A DNA stretch of 64,000 nucleotides from Palsa-504 sp963744005 (GCA_963744005.1 CAVURU010000003.1:3472001-3536000), one strand, 5' to 3'. Positions 24,080 to 32,877 are shown, numbered from the stretch's first letter. Numbers and translations: made by a program. The notes: a model not told the origin generated them from the sequence alone.

Positions 24080-25279
24080 ATGCGCCCGTTTTTCAAGAAT
24101 GAGGGCTTCAACTTCCAGACCGAAGTCGCGTTGGGGGCCGCCTACCACCGGGCGGCCGATATCGGGGAGGTCCTGTCCACGGTGGAGCGGATCCGCAACG
24201 GCCACGCGCAGTCCTGGGTCGATGAGTGGACCGCGACCGCGGACCGGCTGGCCGCCGAGGCCACGGCCAACGCCGCGGCGGGACGGCTGCGGTCGGCCGC
24301 CTGGCAGTTCCTGCGGGTGTCGTTCTACTACGCGATGACCTGGCAGGCAGCGGACGGAACCGGTGACAGCTCGCTGTTCGCCCGGCGGTGGGAACAGCAC
24401 CGGGCCGCGTGGGACCGGTTCGTCGACCTGTCCGGGCTGCACATCGACCGGATCGAGATCCTGTATGAGGGCTCCACGCTGCCTGGATACTTTTTGCGGT
24501 CCGGCCCGGCGGATCAGCCTCGCCGCACGCTCATCTACAACAACGGCAGCGACGCGCCCGTGACGGCCGCCTGGATCCAGGGCGTCGCCGACGCCCTGGA
24601 CCGCGGCTGGAACGCGGTGATCTTTGACGGCCCGGGGCAGAACGCCGCGCTGGTCCGGCAGCAGCTGACCTTCCGGCCAGACTGGGAGAAGGTCATCACC
24701 CCGGTCGTGGACTACCTGGTGACCCGCCCGGACGCCGACGCGGCCAAGCTCGCGCTGCTCGGGGCGAGCCAGGGCGGGTACTGGGTGACGCGGGCGGTGG
24801 CCTTCGAGCACCGCATCGCGGCCGTCGTGGCCGACCCGGGCGTCACCGACGTGTCCACCACCATGTTCGGGCAGATTCCGCACTTCCTGGCCAAGCTGGC
24901 TGACGAGGGTGAGCAGGAGAAGTTCGACAAGGACATGGAGCTGGCCTTGAGGTTCTCCGCCGCGACCAGGTCGATGATGGCGTTCCGGATGCGCCCGTAC
25001 GGCACCACGTCGCCCTATGAGTTCTTCACCGCGGCCCGCGCCTACACCCTGACCGATGAGGTGATCGGGCAGATCACCTGCCCGATGCTGGTCACCGATC
25101 CCGACCACGAGCAGTTCTGGCCCGGGCAGTCCCAGCAGCTGTACGACCGGCTGCCCGGCGACAAGACGCTGATCCGGTTCACCGAGGAAGAAGGGGCCGA
25201 CTCACACTGCGAGCCCGCCGGCAACGGCATCCGCGGCGAGCGCATCTTCGACTGGCTCGACCAGCGCCTCCCCGCCTGA
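24080..25279 (+). CDS. Alpha/beta hydrolase with N-terminal helical cap (FrsA/DHPON-hydrolase-like)
   Basis: 399 residues, ATG at 24080 after a strong GAGGAGGGG. The N-terminal 125 residues are helical (WTATADRLAAEATANAAAGR). The hydrolase core then has IYNNGSDAP, FDGPGQNAA, nucleophile elbow ALLGASQGGYW (S230), acid Asp region LVTDPDHEQFWPGQ and His in ADSHCEPAG. The cap-plus-core layout is that of FrsA-like esterases and 2,6-dihydroxypseudooxynicotine hydrolase, which cut C-C or ester bonds. The substrate is unknown. It lies between the CocE/TetR pair and an enoyl-CoA hydratase, suggesting catabolism of an aromatic or acyl compound (inference). Confidence 0.85.
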   Translation: MRPFFKNEGFNFQTEVALGAAYHRAADIGEVLSTVERIRNGHAQSWVDEWTATADRLAAEATANAAAGRLRSAAWQFLRVSFYYAMTWQAADGTGDSSLFARRWEQHRAAWDRFVDLSGLHIDRIEILYEGSTLPGYFLRSGPADQPRRTLIYNNGSDAPVTAAWIQGVADALDRGWNAVIFDGPGQNAALVRQQLTFRPDWEKVITPVVDYLVTRPDADAAKLALLGASQGGYWVTRAVAFEHRIAAVVADPGVTDVSTTMFGQIPHFLAKLADEGEQEKFDKDMELALRFSAATRSMMAFRMRPYGTTSPYEFFTAARAYTLTDEVIGQITCPMLVTDPDHEQFWPGQSQQLYDRLPGDKTLIRFTEEEGADSHCEPAGNGIRGERIFDWLDQRLPA

Positions 25280-25308
25280 AAGCACGGTGCGGGTTTAGCA
25301 GCTTGCGG

Positions 25309-26112
25309 CTACTCGGCTTTCCATTCAGGGTCTCGCTTCTCCATGAACGCGAGCGGCCCTTCCTTCGCGTCCTCGGTCGCGGCCACCCGCAGGCGGTGGC
25401 TTTCCGCGAGCACCTCGGCCTCGTAGACTGGAAGGGCCAGGCCCTTGCGGATGGCCAGCCGCGTACCGCGCACGGCCAGCGGGGCGTTGCGGTTGATGGT
25501 GGCGGCGATCTCCCAGGCACGTTCGGTGAGCGACGGCCGGGGAACCAGCTCGCTGACCAGGCCGAGGTCGTACGCGCGCTGTGCGGTCATGCGCTCGTGC
25601 TTGCCCATGAGCGCCACCCGCATCGCCACGTTGAGCGGCAGTACCCGGGCCAGCCGCACCATCTCGCGTCCCGAGACGATGCCGATGCTCACATGAGGGT
25701 CGAAGAACGTGGCCTCGGTGGCCGCGATCGCGATGTCGGAGGTGGTGATGAGGTCCAGCCCGGCGCCGGCCGCGATTCCGTTGACCGCGCAGATCATCGG
25801 CTTGGTCATCTGCAGGTACGGAGGAGTCGCTTCCTGCGGGGCATCCCACTGCGACATGGTGGCCAGCGGCGGCGGGGCGGTTCCGTTCTTCCCCGTTGGC
25901 ATCTTGCCGACGTCCGCGCCGGCGCACAGCGCGCGGTCACCCGCGCCAGTGACGATGTAACACCAGATATCCGGGTCTTCCTCGATCCGGCGGTAGGCGT
26001 CGTTCAATTCCGTGATCATCTGAACGCTGATCGCGTTCAGCCGCTCGGGGCGATTCAGCGTGACGCACGCGGCCCGATCCTTCTGCTCGAAGATAATGGT
26101 CTCGTATTTCAT
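25309..26112 (-). CDS. Enoyl-CoA hydratase/isomerase family protein
   Basis: 267 residues, crotonase fold. It shows LNRPERLNAIS, the oxyanion-hole segment GDRALCAGADVGKM, and ICAVNGIAAGAGLDLITTSD with the second oxyanion Gly. The usual catalytic Glu positions fall in DPHVSIGIVSGREM, where the first Glu is not obvious, so isomerase, hydrolase or another crotonase chemistry is possible. Acts on CoA thioesters in fatty or aromatic acid breakdown. The ATG at 26112 has no strong ribosome site. It is convergent with the alpha/beta hydrolase (29-base gap) and lies downstream of the DUF3500 gene on the same strand. Confidence 0.85.
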   Translation of the reverse strand: MKYETIIFEQKDRAACVTLNRPERLNAISVQMITELNDAYRRIEEDPDIWCYIVTGAGDRALCAGADVGKMPTGKNGTAPPPLATMSQWDAPQEATPPYLQMTKPMICAVNGIAAGAGLDLITTSDIAIAATEATFFDPHVSIGIVSGREMVRLARVLPLNVAMRVALMGKHERMTAQRAYDLGLVSELVPRPSLTERAWEIAATINRNAPLAVRGTRLAIRKGLALPVYEAEVLAESHRLRVAATEDAKEGPLAFMEKRDPEWKAE

Positions 26113-26298
26113 TCATGGCCCCATTCCGCCGATGGACATCGGCTATTCAGGCGATGGCGGCGCAATGACGATCACGGACCCGAATACGCAGGCGGCGCTG
26201 CCTCTACCAGGAGCGTATGACCGTCCCCGGCCCATATCAAGGCAGAGCCACGCGTCTGGACCGGCCACAGGCCCGGCTGATACCGGCGATGCCGGGCG

Positions 26299-27546
26299 TC
26301 AAGCCTCCCCACCAGGAGGGTCCGCCCGGAGGGTGTGGGTGCCATCGACGTGATCGAAGCGCTGGTAATGCTGGCGCAAGAGATCGGCTCCGTAATCGCC
26401 TCCGTTGGGCGTGCGCACGATGGTGTGGATGTGATTAGCCGAGGGGACGGGATTGTCAAAGGCGACGCCGGGCTGATGGTCGAACTCGATGAGGATCACC
26501 GGGCTGTGGACTCGGTAGTAAAAGGGTCCGTCGTCACTCACGGCCCCCATCCAGGCGAAGTATGTCTCGTCGAGATGGCGGTCCATCTCGGACATCGTCA
26601 CCCCGCTGTGACCCGGGCCTGCCCAGCCGGCATAGATGGCCATGAGGGCCCGGAGCCGGTGCCGCTGGTCCCCGGACAGGTCGGCCGCGCACACGCCGGC
26701 GTACGGGACCACGGCGTTGTCGCGCCAGGCGCCGGCCGCGATCCGCCCGTCCAGAGGATCCTGCAGGTCAGCCGGAAGATCGCCGGGGTCAATCGACGGA
26801 TGCACGATCGCCCGGCCGGCCTGCTCGCCGCTGAGCGAGCGGATGAGGCCAAGGCCCGCACGCTCTTCGGCGGCGAAGACCACCGTGCCCGTGAGCGGCC
26901 CGCTGAAGACATGACATGGTTCTGAACCCATGAAGGCCGGGGTGAGGACGATCTGGTCGCCGATGATGGTGCAGTTGATACACAGGTGGTGGCCGTCGAG
27001 CTGCCAGGCCCAGGGCCGGTCCGGACCGGGTTCCCCGAATAGGGACAGGAAGTACAGCCACTCCCCGTAGTCGTCACGCATGCCCGTGACCTCCGCGAGC
27101 AGCCCGTTCAGCCGCATGATGTCGCGAGCCTGAGCGAAGCCCCGGGACGACAAGCTAGCCCGTAGCAGGTCGAGGCCGAAGCGGCGCGTCTCCGGCGTCA
27201 GTTCCTCGAGCATCACGCCGTGACGGAACACGAAAGGGTGAGCGTTCAGCCATTTCCGGCGCTCGCCGGACTCGAGCGGGAGCAGGACCCGCTGACGCTG
27301 CTCGGGGCTGAGAGCGCCGGCGAAGGCCTCCGCCGCCTGCGTGATCGGCGCGGTGCTCACTCCCGTCACCCGGAGCGGGAACAAGCCCGGCCGGACAACG
27401 CCCTCCGTCGTAATCCCCCGCAGCGGCTCGCGCAGCGGTTCAGCGCGTTCATCGACAAGCGCCTGCATAGCCGCCGGAAACCGGGCAGGCCGCCGAGCCG
27501 GCAAGGAGGGCATCTGGCCCAGCCCGAAATCGGTCCAGTGCGTCAT
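26299..27546 (-). CDS. DUF3500 domain protein
   Basis: 415 residues from the ATG at 27546, with GGAGGA upstream; an earlier in-frame start would add six residues. The family signature parts are LPLESGERRKWLNAHPF, the central WAWQLDGHHLCINCTIIGDQ, and VHSPVILIEFDHQPGVAFDN with HIHTIVRTPNGGDYG, several conserved His/Asp that look metal-binding. DUF3500 proteins occur in bacteria and eukaryotes with no proven reaction. No signal peptide. It may form a transcription unit with the enoyl-CoA hydratase 186 bases downstream. Confidence 0.85.
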   Translation of the reverse strand: MTHWTDFGLGQMPSLPARRPARFPAAMQALVDERAEPLREPLRGITTEGVVRPGLFPLRVTGVSTAPITQAAEAFAGALSPEQRQRVLLPLESGERRKWLNAHPFVFRHGVMLEELTPETRRFGLDLLRASLSSRGFAQARDIMRLNGLLAEVTGMRDDYGEWLYFLSLFGEPGPDRPWAWQLDGHHLCINCTIIGDQIVLTPAFMGSEPCHVFSGPLTGTVVFAAEERAGLGLIRSLSGEQAGRAIVHPSIDPGDLPADLQDPLDGRIAAGAWRDNAVVPYAGVCAADLSGDQRHRLRALMAIYAGWAGPGHSGVTMSEMDRHLDETYFAWMGAVSDDGPFYYRVHSPVILIEFDHQPGVAFDNPVPSANHIHTIVRTPNGGDYGADLLRQHYQRFDHVDGTHTLRADPPGGEA

Positions 27547-27761
27547 GAATCCTCCGCTCCGCAACCGGAGACAGCGACCCTTTCAGCACTCCGTCGGCCA
27601 AAGGCCACCCGATGGCCAGTGCAGAATCCGGGTCTTCTCGGATAGTTCCACGTCGAGGCCGATCGGGATAAGGAAGCCAGCCACCCGAGGAAAACACGTG
27701 GTAGCACGAAAACCACGATGCCTGCATCAAGAAAACGCGGCTGGCTCGTCACCTGCCTGCG

Positions 27762-29003
27762 TCAGCTGAGCTGGATGTCGGGGGGTTCCAGGCGCATGAG
27801 TTCGTCTTTGGTGCGGGTCTGGGCGGGGTCGGAGGCGAGGCGGTGGGCGTGGCGGATGCGGGCGCGTTCGAGGTCGTTGCGGACGCTGCGGGCGTTGGCG
27901 AAGCGGGGCTGGGTCATCCGGGTGGCCATCTGCTCCCGGAAGGTGGCCTCGGCCGGGCCGGTCAGGTAGTAGGACGCCTCGGCGAGCATCTTGCGGCCGA
28001 TGGCGATGAGCTCGTCGAGGGTGTAGGGGGCGAAGTCGAGGTGGTGGGCGATGCGGGAGCTCATGCCGGGGTTGGATTCGAAGAAGATGTCCATGCGGTC
28101 TTTGTATCCGGCGAGGACGACGACGAGTTTGTCGCGGTCGTTTTCCATGACCTGCAGGAGGATGTCGATGCATTCCTGGCCGTAGTCCTTGGGGTCATCG
28201 GGCCGGTACAGGGAGTAGGCCTCGTCGATGAACAGGACGCCGCCCATGGCGCGTTCCAGGACGTATTTGGTGCGGGGGGCGGTCTGGCCGATGTACTCGC
28301 CGACGAGGTCGTCGCGCATGGCGTGGATGATCTTGGGGGTGTCGAGGTAGCCGAGGCGGTAGAGGAGCTCGGCCATCTGGAGGGCGACGGTGGTCTTGCC
28401 GGTGCCGGGTTCGCCGGTGAAGCACATGTGGAGGTTGGGGCGGGCGGCGTTGAGGCCGAAGCGGCGGCGGGCGCGGTCGACGACGAGGAGGGAGGCGATC
28501 TGCTCGAACTGGGATTTGACCGGGGTCAGGCCGATGAGCTGGCGGTCCAGGGCGGCCATGACGTCGTCGACGCCGGCGTCCTGGCGTTCCTCGGTCAAGG
28601 CCACGACCGCATCCGGGGGGAGCAGGGCCTGCGCGTTGCGGCGGCCGTTAGCACGCGAGGCTGGGCGCGGGGACGTGTCGCGGGCCAGCGGACGACGGCT
28701 CGGGCCGGGGCCGGGGCTGGCCGCGCCGGGGCCGGCTGCTGCCGCGGCCCCGGCTAGGCGAAGGGTCGGGCGAGGCGCGGCGGAAGGGCGGCCGGCCGCG
28801 CTCCGCGCCAGGGCAGAAGGGATATGCAAGCGGCTAATGACCAGGGCGATGCCGGCGAAAGCGAACAGCGGGATGATAGGCGACGCGGCCATCGGGACGT
28901 AGGGCCAGACAAGCACCGAGACGGCCAGGACGGCGATGATGAGCAGGGCCGCGATGAGGTTCCGCTTGGTCAGGCTGGACCTGACGGGCTCGAGGCTAAT
29001 CAC
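27762..29003 (-). CDS. CbbX-like AAA+ ATPase with N-terminal membrane anchor
   Basis: 413 residues, GTG start. Residues 135-405 match the CbbX/CfxQ family very closely: VDRARRRFGLNAARPNLHM, Walker A GEPGTGKTT (197-205), the pore-side DDLVGEYIGQTAPRTK, Walker B GGVLFIDEAYSLY (255-267), VVVLAGYKDRMDIFFESNP and GMSSRIAHHLDF, and the arginine region FANARSVRNDLERARIRHA. CbbX remodels inhibited red-type Rubisco. Unlike ordinary CbbX (about 300 residues, soluble), this protein starts with two hydrophobic segments (about 16-33 and 43-57) and a Pro/Ala-rich linker (60-130), placing the ATPase at the membrane. No Rubisco genes are in the window. A different client is likely (inference). Confidence 0.85.
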   Translation of the reverse strand: MISLEPVRSSLTKRNLIAALLIIAVLAVSVLVWPYVPMAASPIIPLFAFAGIALVISRLHIPSALARSAAGRPSAAPRPTLRLAGAAAAAGPGAASPGPGPSRRPLARDTSPRPASRANGRRNAQALLPPDAVVALTEERQDAGVDDVMAALDRQLIGLTPVKSQFEQIASLLVVDRARRRFGLNAARPNLHMCFTGEPGTGKTTVALQMAELLYRLGYLDTPKIIHAMRDDLVGEYIGQTAPRTKYVLERAMGGVLFIDEAYSLYRPDDPKDYGQECIDILLQVMENDRDKLVVVLAGYKDRMDIFFESNPGMSSRIAHHLDFAPYTLDELIAIGRKMLAEASYYLTGPAEATFREQMATRMTQPRFANARSVRNDLERARIRHAHRLASDPAQTRTKDELMRLEPPDIQLS

Positions 29004-29289
29004 GGATCAGCGCGCTCGGGCTGTGCCTGTCACGGCTAGCAGTAACGCGGGCCACGGCCAGATCAGTTTCCATCCAGGCAACCTCACATGATGCACGCGC
29101 CGCCAGGCGCCTTTAAACACGTTCACAGACGCTCTGTCCTTTGACAAGACGATTGGCCGAGCCAGACTCGCGCTCCCGGCTGTTTCCCCGGCACCGATCA
29201 GGGGCAGCGCGCCCGGCCACGGGCGCTAGAAATACGGCCGATTAGGCTGTGCACCGTACCGGCCGCTGTTTCACCATCAGGGGGATGCC

Positions 29290-30372
29290 GTGCCCATGTC
29301 GGAGCACCCGCACACACCACGCCGAAGGCTGCTGGGCGTGGCGCTCGGGGGCGCCCTGGCCGTCGCTGGCTGCACCAGCAGCGCATCGAGCTCGACGAAT
29401 GCGGCCGCGAGTTCCGGCAGTCCCGCGGTCAGCGCGTGCGCGGTCACCTCAGTGGCCAACATGGTCATCCCGTCCGTGGTGACCATCGCGGTCAGCGGGC
29501 CGAACGGAAGCGGTACCGGGTCCGGTGAGGTGATCCGGTCGGACGGCTACATCCTGACCAACAACCACGTCATCGCGGCCGCGGCCAGCGGCGGCTCGGT
29601 CCAGGTGCAGTTTTCCGACGGGCAGGCCGAGTCGGCCACCATCGTGGGCCGGGATCCGCAGACCGACGTGGCCGTGCTCAAGGTGCCGTCCAGCCAGAAA
29701 CTCAAGGTGATCGCGCTGGGCTCATCCTCCGCACTGCAGGTGGGCCAGCCGGTGGTGGTGATCGGCGCCCCGCTCGGGCTGTCCGGCACGGTGACCTCCG
29801 GGATCGTCAGTGCCCTCAACCGGACCGTGCAGGTCCCCGGGGAGAACGACAGCTCGGCCTTGCTGGTGGCCGCGGTGCAGACCGATGCCGCCATCAACCC
29901 CGGCAACAGCGGCGGCGCCATGGTCAACTGCGCCGGCCAGCTCGTCGGGGTCCCGTCGGCCGGCGCGACGGTGCCCACTACATCCGGCGAGTCGAGCGGG
30001 GGCAGCATCGGGCTCGGGTTCGCCATCCCGGTCGACCTGGCCAAGTCCATCGCGGACGAGATCATCGCCACCGGCAAGGTGACCCACGCCTACCTCGGCG
30101 TGCAGACGGTCCAGATCCCGCCGGCCGCCGCCGCGCAGGCCGGAGTACCTGAGGGCCTGCTCATCGAGCGGGTGGCCGCAGGCGGCCCGGCGGCCAGCGC
30201 CGGACTGCAGGCCAATGACGTCATCACCTCGATCGACGGCACGGCGGCCGCCAGCAACATCCAGCTTCAGGAAGTGACCCTGACCAAGAAGCCGGGCGAT
30301 ACGGTCTCGGTCGGCTATTCGCGGAACGGCCAGGCGGCCAAGGCGACGGTCACGCTGGCCGCCCAGCCGTGA
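29290..30372 (+). CDS. HtrA/DegP-like serine protease lipoprotein with PDZ domain
   Basis: 360 residues. An RRRLLG motif and lipobox AVAGC (C28) suggest export, possibly by Tat, and lipid anchoring. The trypsin-like domain has the full triad: H93 in LTNNHVIA, D126 in PQTDVAVL, S207 in NPGNSGGAM. One PDZ domain follows at about 262-355 (YLGVQTVQI, GLQANDVITSIDG). It degrades or refolds damaged extracytoplasmic proteins. The start may be the GTG at 29290 or the ATG at 29296. The flavoprotein gene begins three bases after its stop, so the two are translationally coupled. The divergent neighbour is the CbbX-like ATPase, 286 bases away. Confidence 0.9.
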   Translation: MPMSEHPHTPRRRLLGVALGGALAVAGCTSSASSSTNAAASSGSPAVSACAVTSVANMVIPSVVTIAVSGPNGSGTGSGEVIRSDGYILTNNHVIAAAASGGSVQVQFSDGQAESATIVGRDPQTDVAVLKVPSSQKLKVIALGSSSALQVGQPVVVIGAPLGLSGTVTSGIVSALNRTVQVPGENDSSALLVAAVQTDAAINPGNSGGAMVNCAGQLVGVPSAGATVPTTSGESSGGSIGLGFAIPVDLAKSIADEIIATGKVTHAYLGVQTVQIPPAAAAQAGVPEGLLIERVAAGGPAASAGLQANDVITSIDGTAAASNIQLQEVTLTKKPGDTVSVGYSRNGQAAKATVTLAAQP

Positions 30373-30375
30373 CCG

Positions 30376-30915
30376 GTGGCGTGCCGCCGAGAGGCCGGCC
30401 GCTCGCTTTACCTGATCATCAGCGGCGCGGCAACGTCGGAGAGCGTCCCGGCCCTGGTGGCCGCCTGTCAGGCGGCCGGGTGGGGCGTGCACGTGTTCGC
30501 CACGCCCACCGGCGCCACCTTCGTGGATCCGGCTGAGCTGGAACAGCTGACCGGGCATCCGGTGCGCTGGGAGTACCGCAAGCCGGGCACCGGGACCCCG
30601 GTGCCGCCCGCGGATGCCGTCCTGGCCTGCCCGCTGACGTTCAACACCGTCAATAAGTTCGCGCACGGTCACGCGGACAACTTCGCCGTGGCCCTGCTGT
30701 GCGAGATGGCCGGCTACGGCGTCCCGGTGGTGGCGGTCCCGCACTGCAGGCCGGAGCTCGCGAGCCACCCGGCCTTCGCGGCCAGCCTGACGACGATCCG
30801 CGGCATGGGGGTGCGGGTGCTGTTCGATCCGGACGCGCCCGAGGGGCGCAGGCTGCCGTCGTGGAGCGAGGTCGTCGCCGCGCTCGGCGAAGCCGGCCAG
30901 CAAGCTCGGGGCTAG
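30376..30915 (+). CDS. Flavoprotein (PPC-decarboxylase/HFCD fold)
   Basis: 179 residues from a GTG three bases after the HtrA stop. The fold is that of homo-oligomeric flavin-containing Cys decarboxylases: LYLIISGAATSESVPALVAA, the FMN-binding stretch LACPLTFNTVNKFAHGHADN, then VPVVAVPHCRPEL where the catalytic region of CoaC would be. The usual active-site PXMNXXMW motif of phosphopantothenoylcysteine decarboxylase is replaced, so it is probably another flavoenzyme. The tight coupling to an exported protease is odd and unexplained. Confidence 0.8.
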   Translation: MACRREAGRSLYLIISGAATSESVPALVAACQAAGWGVHVFATPTGATFVDPAELEQLTGHPVRWEYRKPGTGTPVPPADAVLACPLTFNTVNKFAHGHADNFAVALLCEMAGYGVPVVAVPHCRPELASHPAFAASLTTIRGMGVRVLFDPDAPEGRRLPSWSEVVAALGEAGQQARG

Positions 30916-31320
30916 GCGTACCGGGGTTGCGAGGTCACGAAAGCCCAATGTGACCAAGCCCACCTTAAGTGTTTTCAGCGACAGCCGGGGCGAACCACGG
31001 GTTAACGGTCTGACCTGCTGGTTTCGGGTCGTGACCGGGAGGCGGGCTCCATCGTCCCGGACCTTCGCAACCGCTCCGATTCAGAGCTTTCCGGACCTTA
31101 TCGTTGAGAACCGCACATAGGTGTGTCTAAGCTCGCTGCGATGACTTCCAGTCTTAGAGCACGAGAAGAGACTTTCACGAGACTTAAACGCATTCTCGAT
31201 CAGCGTTGGCAAGAGGCGGCCTTCGCGGATTTCGCCTACTAGCCAAGCGGTCCCGGCCAGGTGTTGCAGCACGCGGCCGGGACCTTTTGCGTCGGACTAA
31301 ACCTTAGGAGGAACCCCGAC
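30916..31320. other. Leader region upstream of the LysM-Rpf gene
   Basis: 405 bases. A 33-codon open frame, ATG at 31141 to TAG at 31240-31242 (MTSSLRARE, RLKRILDQRW), lacks a ribosome site and is only a candidate small peptide. A strong terminator-like hairpin follows at 31249-31288. I looked for the c-di-AMP (ydaO) riboswitch that precedes many actinobacterial rpf genes and did not find its conserved blocks. AGGAGG at 31306-31311 serves the ATG at 31321. Confidence 0.4.
31249..31288 (+). terminator. Rho-independent terminator or attenuator
   Basis: GGTCCCGGCC (31249-31258) pairs perfectly with GGCCGGGACC (31275-31284) and is followed by TTTT. It lies between the small open frame and the LysM-Rpf start, so it could end a short transcript or attenuate the LysM-Rpf gene. 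Confidence 0.7.
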
Positions 31321-32033
31321 ATGTCTAGTATCCCTCTGATCTGGCTCGCTAAGACCCTGACGGCGGCCACGATTATGGTTCATCCCGCGGCCCACCAGGG
31401 CCCGGTCACCTACACGGTCAAGGCCGGCGACACCTTGTCGGTGATCGCCGGGCGGACCTACGGCAACAGTGCCGACTGGCCCGCCATCTGGTACGCCAAC
31501 CGCCGTACCGTGGCCAACCCGAACATCATCGACGTCGGCGAGAAGCTCCAGCTCCCGGCCAGCGGCAAGGCCTCGGCCTCCGCCACCCGGGCCGCGGAAG
31601 CCGCGGCGGGCAGCTCCGTCTCCTCGGCGACGGTGCCCTCCAGCTCCACGTCGGCCAGCTCCACGTCGGCCAGCTCCACGTCGGCCAGCTCCAGTCGGCC
31701 AGCTCCACGTCGGCCAGCTCCCGGTCGACGTCGAGCAGCTCGAAGTCCTCGGCCACGCGCACGTCGGCGACGTCGGTCCCGGCCCGGTCCTCCGGCGGAG
31801 TGAACTGGGAGGCCGTCGCCGCCTGCGAGTCCGGCGGCAACTGGCAGGCCAACACGGGCAACGGCTTCTACGGCGGCCTGCAGTTCTCCGCGTCGACCTG
31901 GCTGGCTTACGGCGGCGGCTCGTACGCGCGTACCGCCAACCTGGCCAGCGAGTCGGAGCAGATCGCCGTGGCCGACCGCGTCCTGGCGGGCCAGGGCATC
32001 GGCGCCTGGCCGGTGTGCGGCAGGCGGGGCTGA
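31321..32033 (+). pseudogene. LysM-Rpf cell-wall hydrolase, frame broken in the linker repeat
   Basis: ATG at 31321 with AGGAGG. The N-terminal part has a short hydrophobic export segment (LIWLAKTLTAATIMV) and a LysM domain (TYTVKAGDTLSVIAGRTYGN, then NPNIIDVGEKLQLP). A Ser/Thr/Ala linker made of 15-base repeats follows. One repeat unit (31686-31699) is a base short, so the frame turns into Arg/Pro-rich nonsense ending at 31803. In the restored frame a transglycosylase-like (resuscitation-promoting factor) domain continues: VNWEAVAACESGGNWQANTG with the catalytic Glu, then NGFYGGLQFSASTW, ending at 32033. Restored length is about 237 residues. Such proteins cleave peptidoglycan during regrowth. 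Confidence 0.8.
31641..31714 (+). repeat. 15-bp tandem repeats in the LysM-Rpf linker
   Basis: Units of cagctccacgtcggc start at 31641, 31656, 31671, 31686 and 31700. The fourth is 14 bases because one c of ccacg is missing, which breaks the frame. A sixth, diverged unit follows at 31715. They encode the flexible STSAS linker. Confidence 0.9.
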
Positions 32034-32157
32034 CCCAGGGCGTCATCAAGCGGATCCCGCCTGCCCGTCCCGGCCGCCCGCGCGGCCGGGGCGGGCAGGC
32101 CCGCGTCCGGGCCGCGTGGACCGGGAACGGCACCTGGCGGCCGGGACGGGTGCCGCG

Positions 32158-32877
32158 TCAGTCGGCGAGGTCGTCGCCCGGCCTGGCTCCGGCCGGGGTG
32201 AGATCGCCGGCCGGGGGCCGCGGGCCGAGGCGGGAGTCAAGGGCGGTCGCGCCGGCGGCCAGGCCCAGCAGCAGGAGCGACACCCAGAACGCGTTCAGGA
32301 CGGCCTGGCCGTAACCGATGACCGAGACGTCGATGAACGGGTACGGGTACCAGTCGATGACCGCGCCGCGGATCAGGGTGAAGGCCAGCCAGCAGGCCGG
32401 GAAGATCAGCGACAGCCAGGCCACCCGGCGCGAGGTCGCGCCCCGCGGCCCGAAGATCAGCCATCCGACCACGGTCAGCACCGGCACGACGGTGTGCACG
32501 AGCTGGTTGCCCAGCTGGTCCAGGCCGTCGAGGTCGAGGAGGCGGGCCAGCGCGACGTGGAAGACCACGCCGGTGACCGTGATCGCGACCAGGCCGATCA
32601 GCCGGAAGGTCCGGAACACCAGCGACGGCCGGTCCAGCCGGATGGCCAGCAGCAGTGCGGTACCGCCCGCGATCAGGTTGGACTGGACGGTGAAGAACGC
32701 GAACGTGTTGAAGCCGCGCTCGACCCCGCTGGGGAAGTGCCCGGGAGTCTGGACCGCGGTGTAGACGCTCAGGGCCACCCCCGCCGCCACGCACAGGGCC
32801 GTGACCGCGAACCAGATCCGGGCCCAGCCGGCCGACTGACTGTCCACCGGCCAACTCTGTCTGATCTGCGGCGTCAT
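32158..32877 (-). CDS. Pr6Pr-family integral membrane protein
   Basis: 239 residues from the ATG at 32877; longer upstream frames have no membrane-protein character. About six membrane segments. The family pattern is visible: NTFAFFTVQSNLIAGGTALL, ITVTGVVFHVALARLL, LVHTVVPVLTVVGWLIFGPR and VIDWYPYPFIDVSVIGYGQA. Pr6Pr proteins are widespread in Actinobacteria with no assigned function; the fold resembles small FAR-17a/AIG1-like membrane proteins. The C-terminal tail is cytosolic and Pro-rich. Convergent with the LysM-Rpf gene. Confidence 0.8.
   Translation of the reverse strand: MTPQIRQSWPVDSQSAGWARIWFAVTALCVAAGVALSVYTAVQTPGHFPSGVERGFNTFAFFTVQSNLIAGGTALLLAIRLDRPSLVFRTFRLIGLVAITVTGVVFHVALARLLDLDGLDQLGNQLVHTVVPVLTVVGWLIFGPRGATSRRVAWLSLIFPACWLAFTLIRGAVIDWYPYPFIDVSVIGYGQAVLNAFWVSLLLLGLAAGATALDSRLGPRPPAGDLTPAGARPGDDLAD

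Noticed and set aside
27762..29003. Ordinary Rubisco activase CbbX of a Calvin-cycle operon
   Set aside because: No cbbL, cbbS or other Calvin-cycle genes in the window, and the N-terminal membrane anchor is foreign to CbbX.
30950..31320. c-di-AMP (ydaO) riboswitch upstream of the LysM-Rpf gene
   Set aside because: Expected from other actinobacterial rpf genes, but the conserved blocks are not recognisable here.
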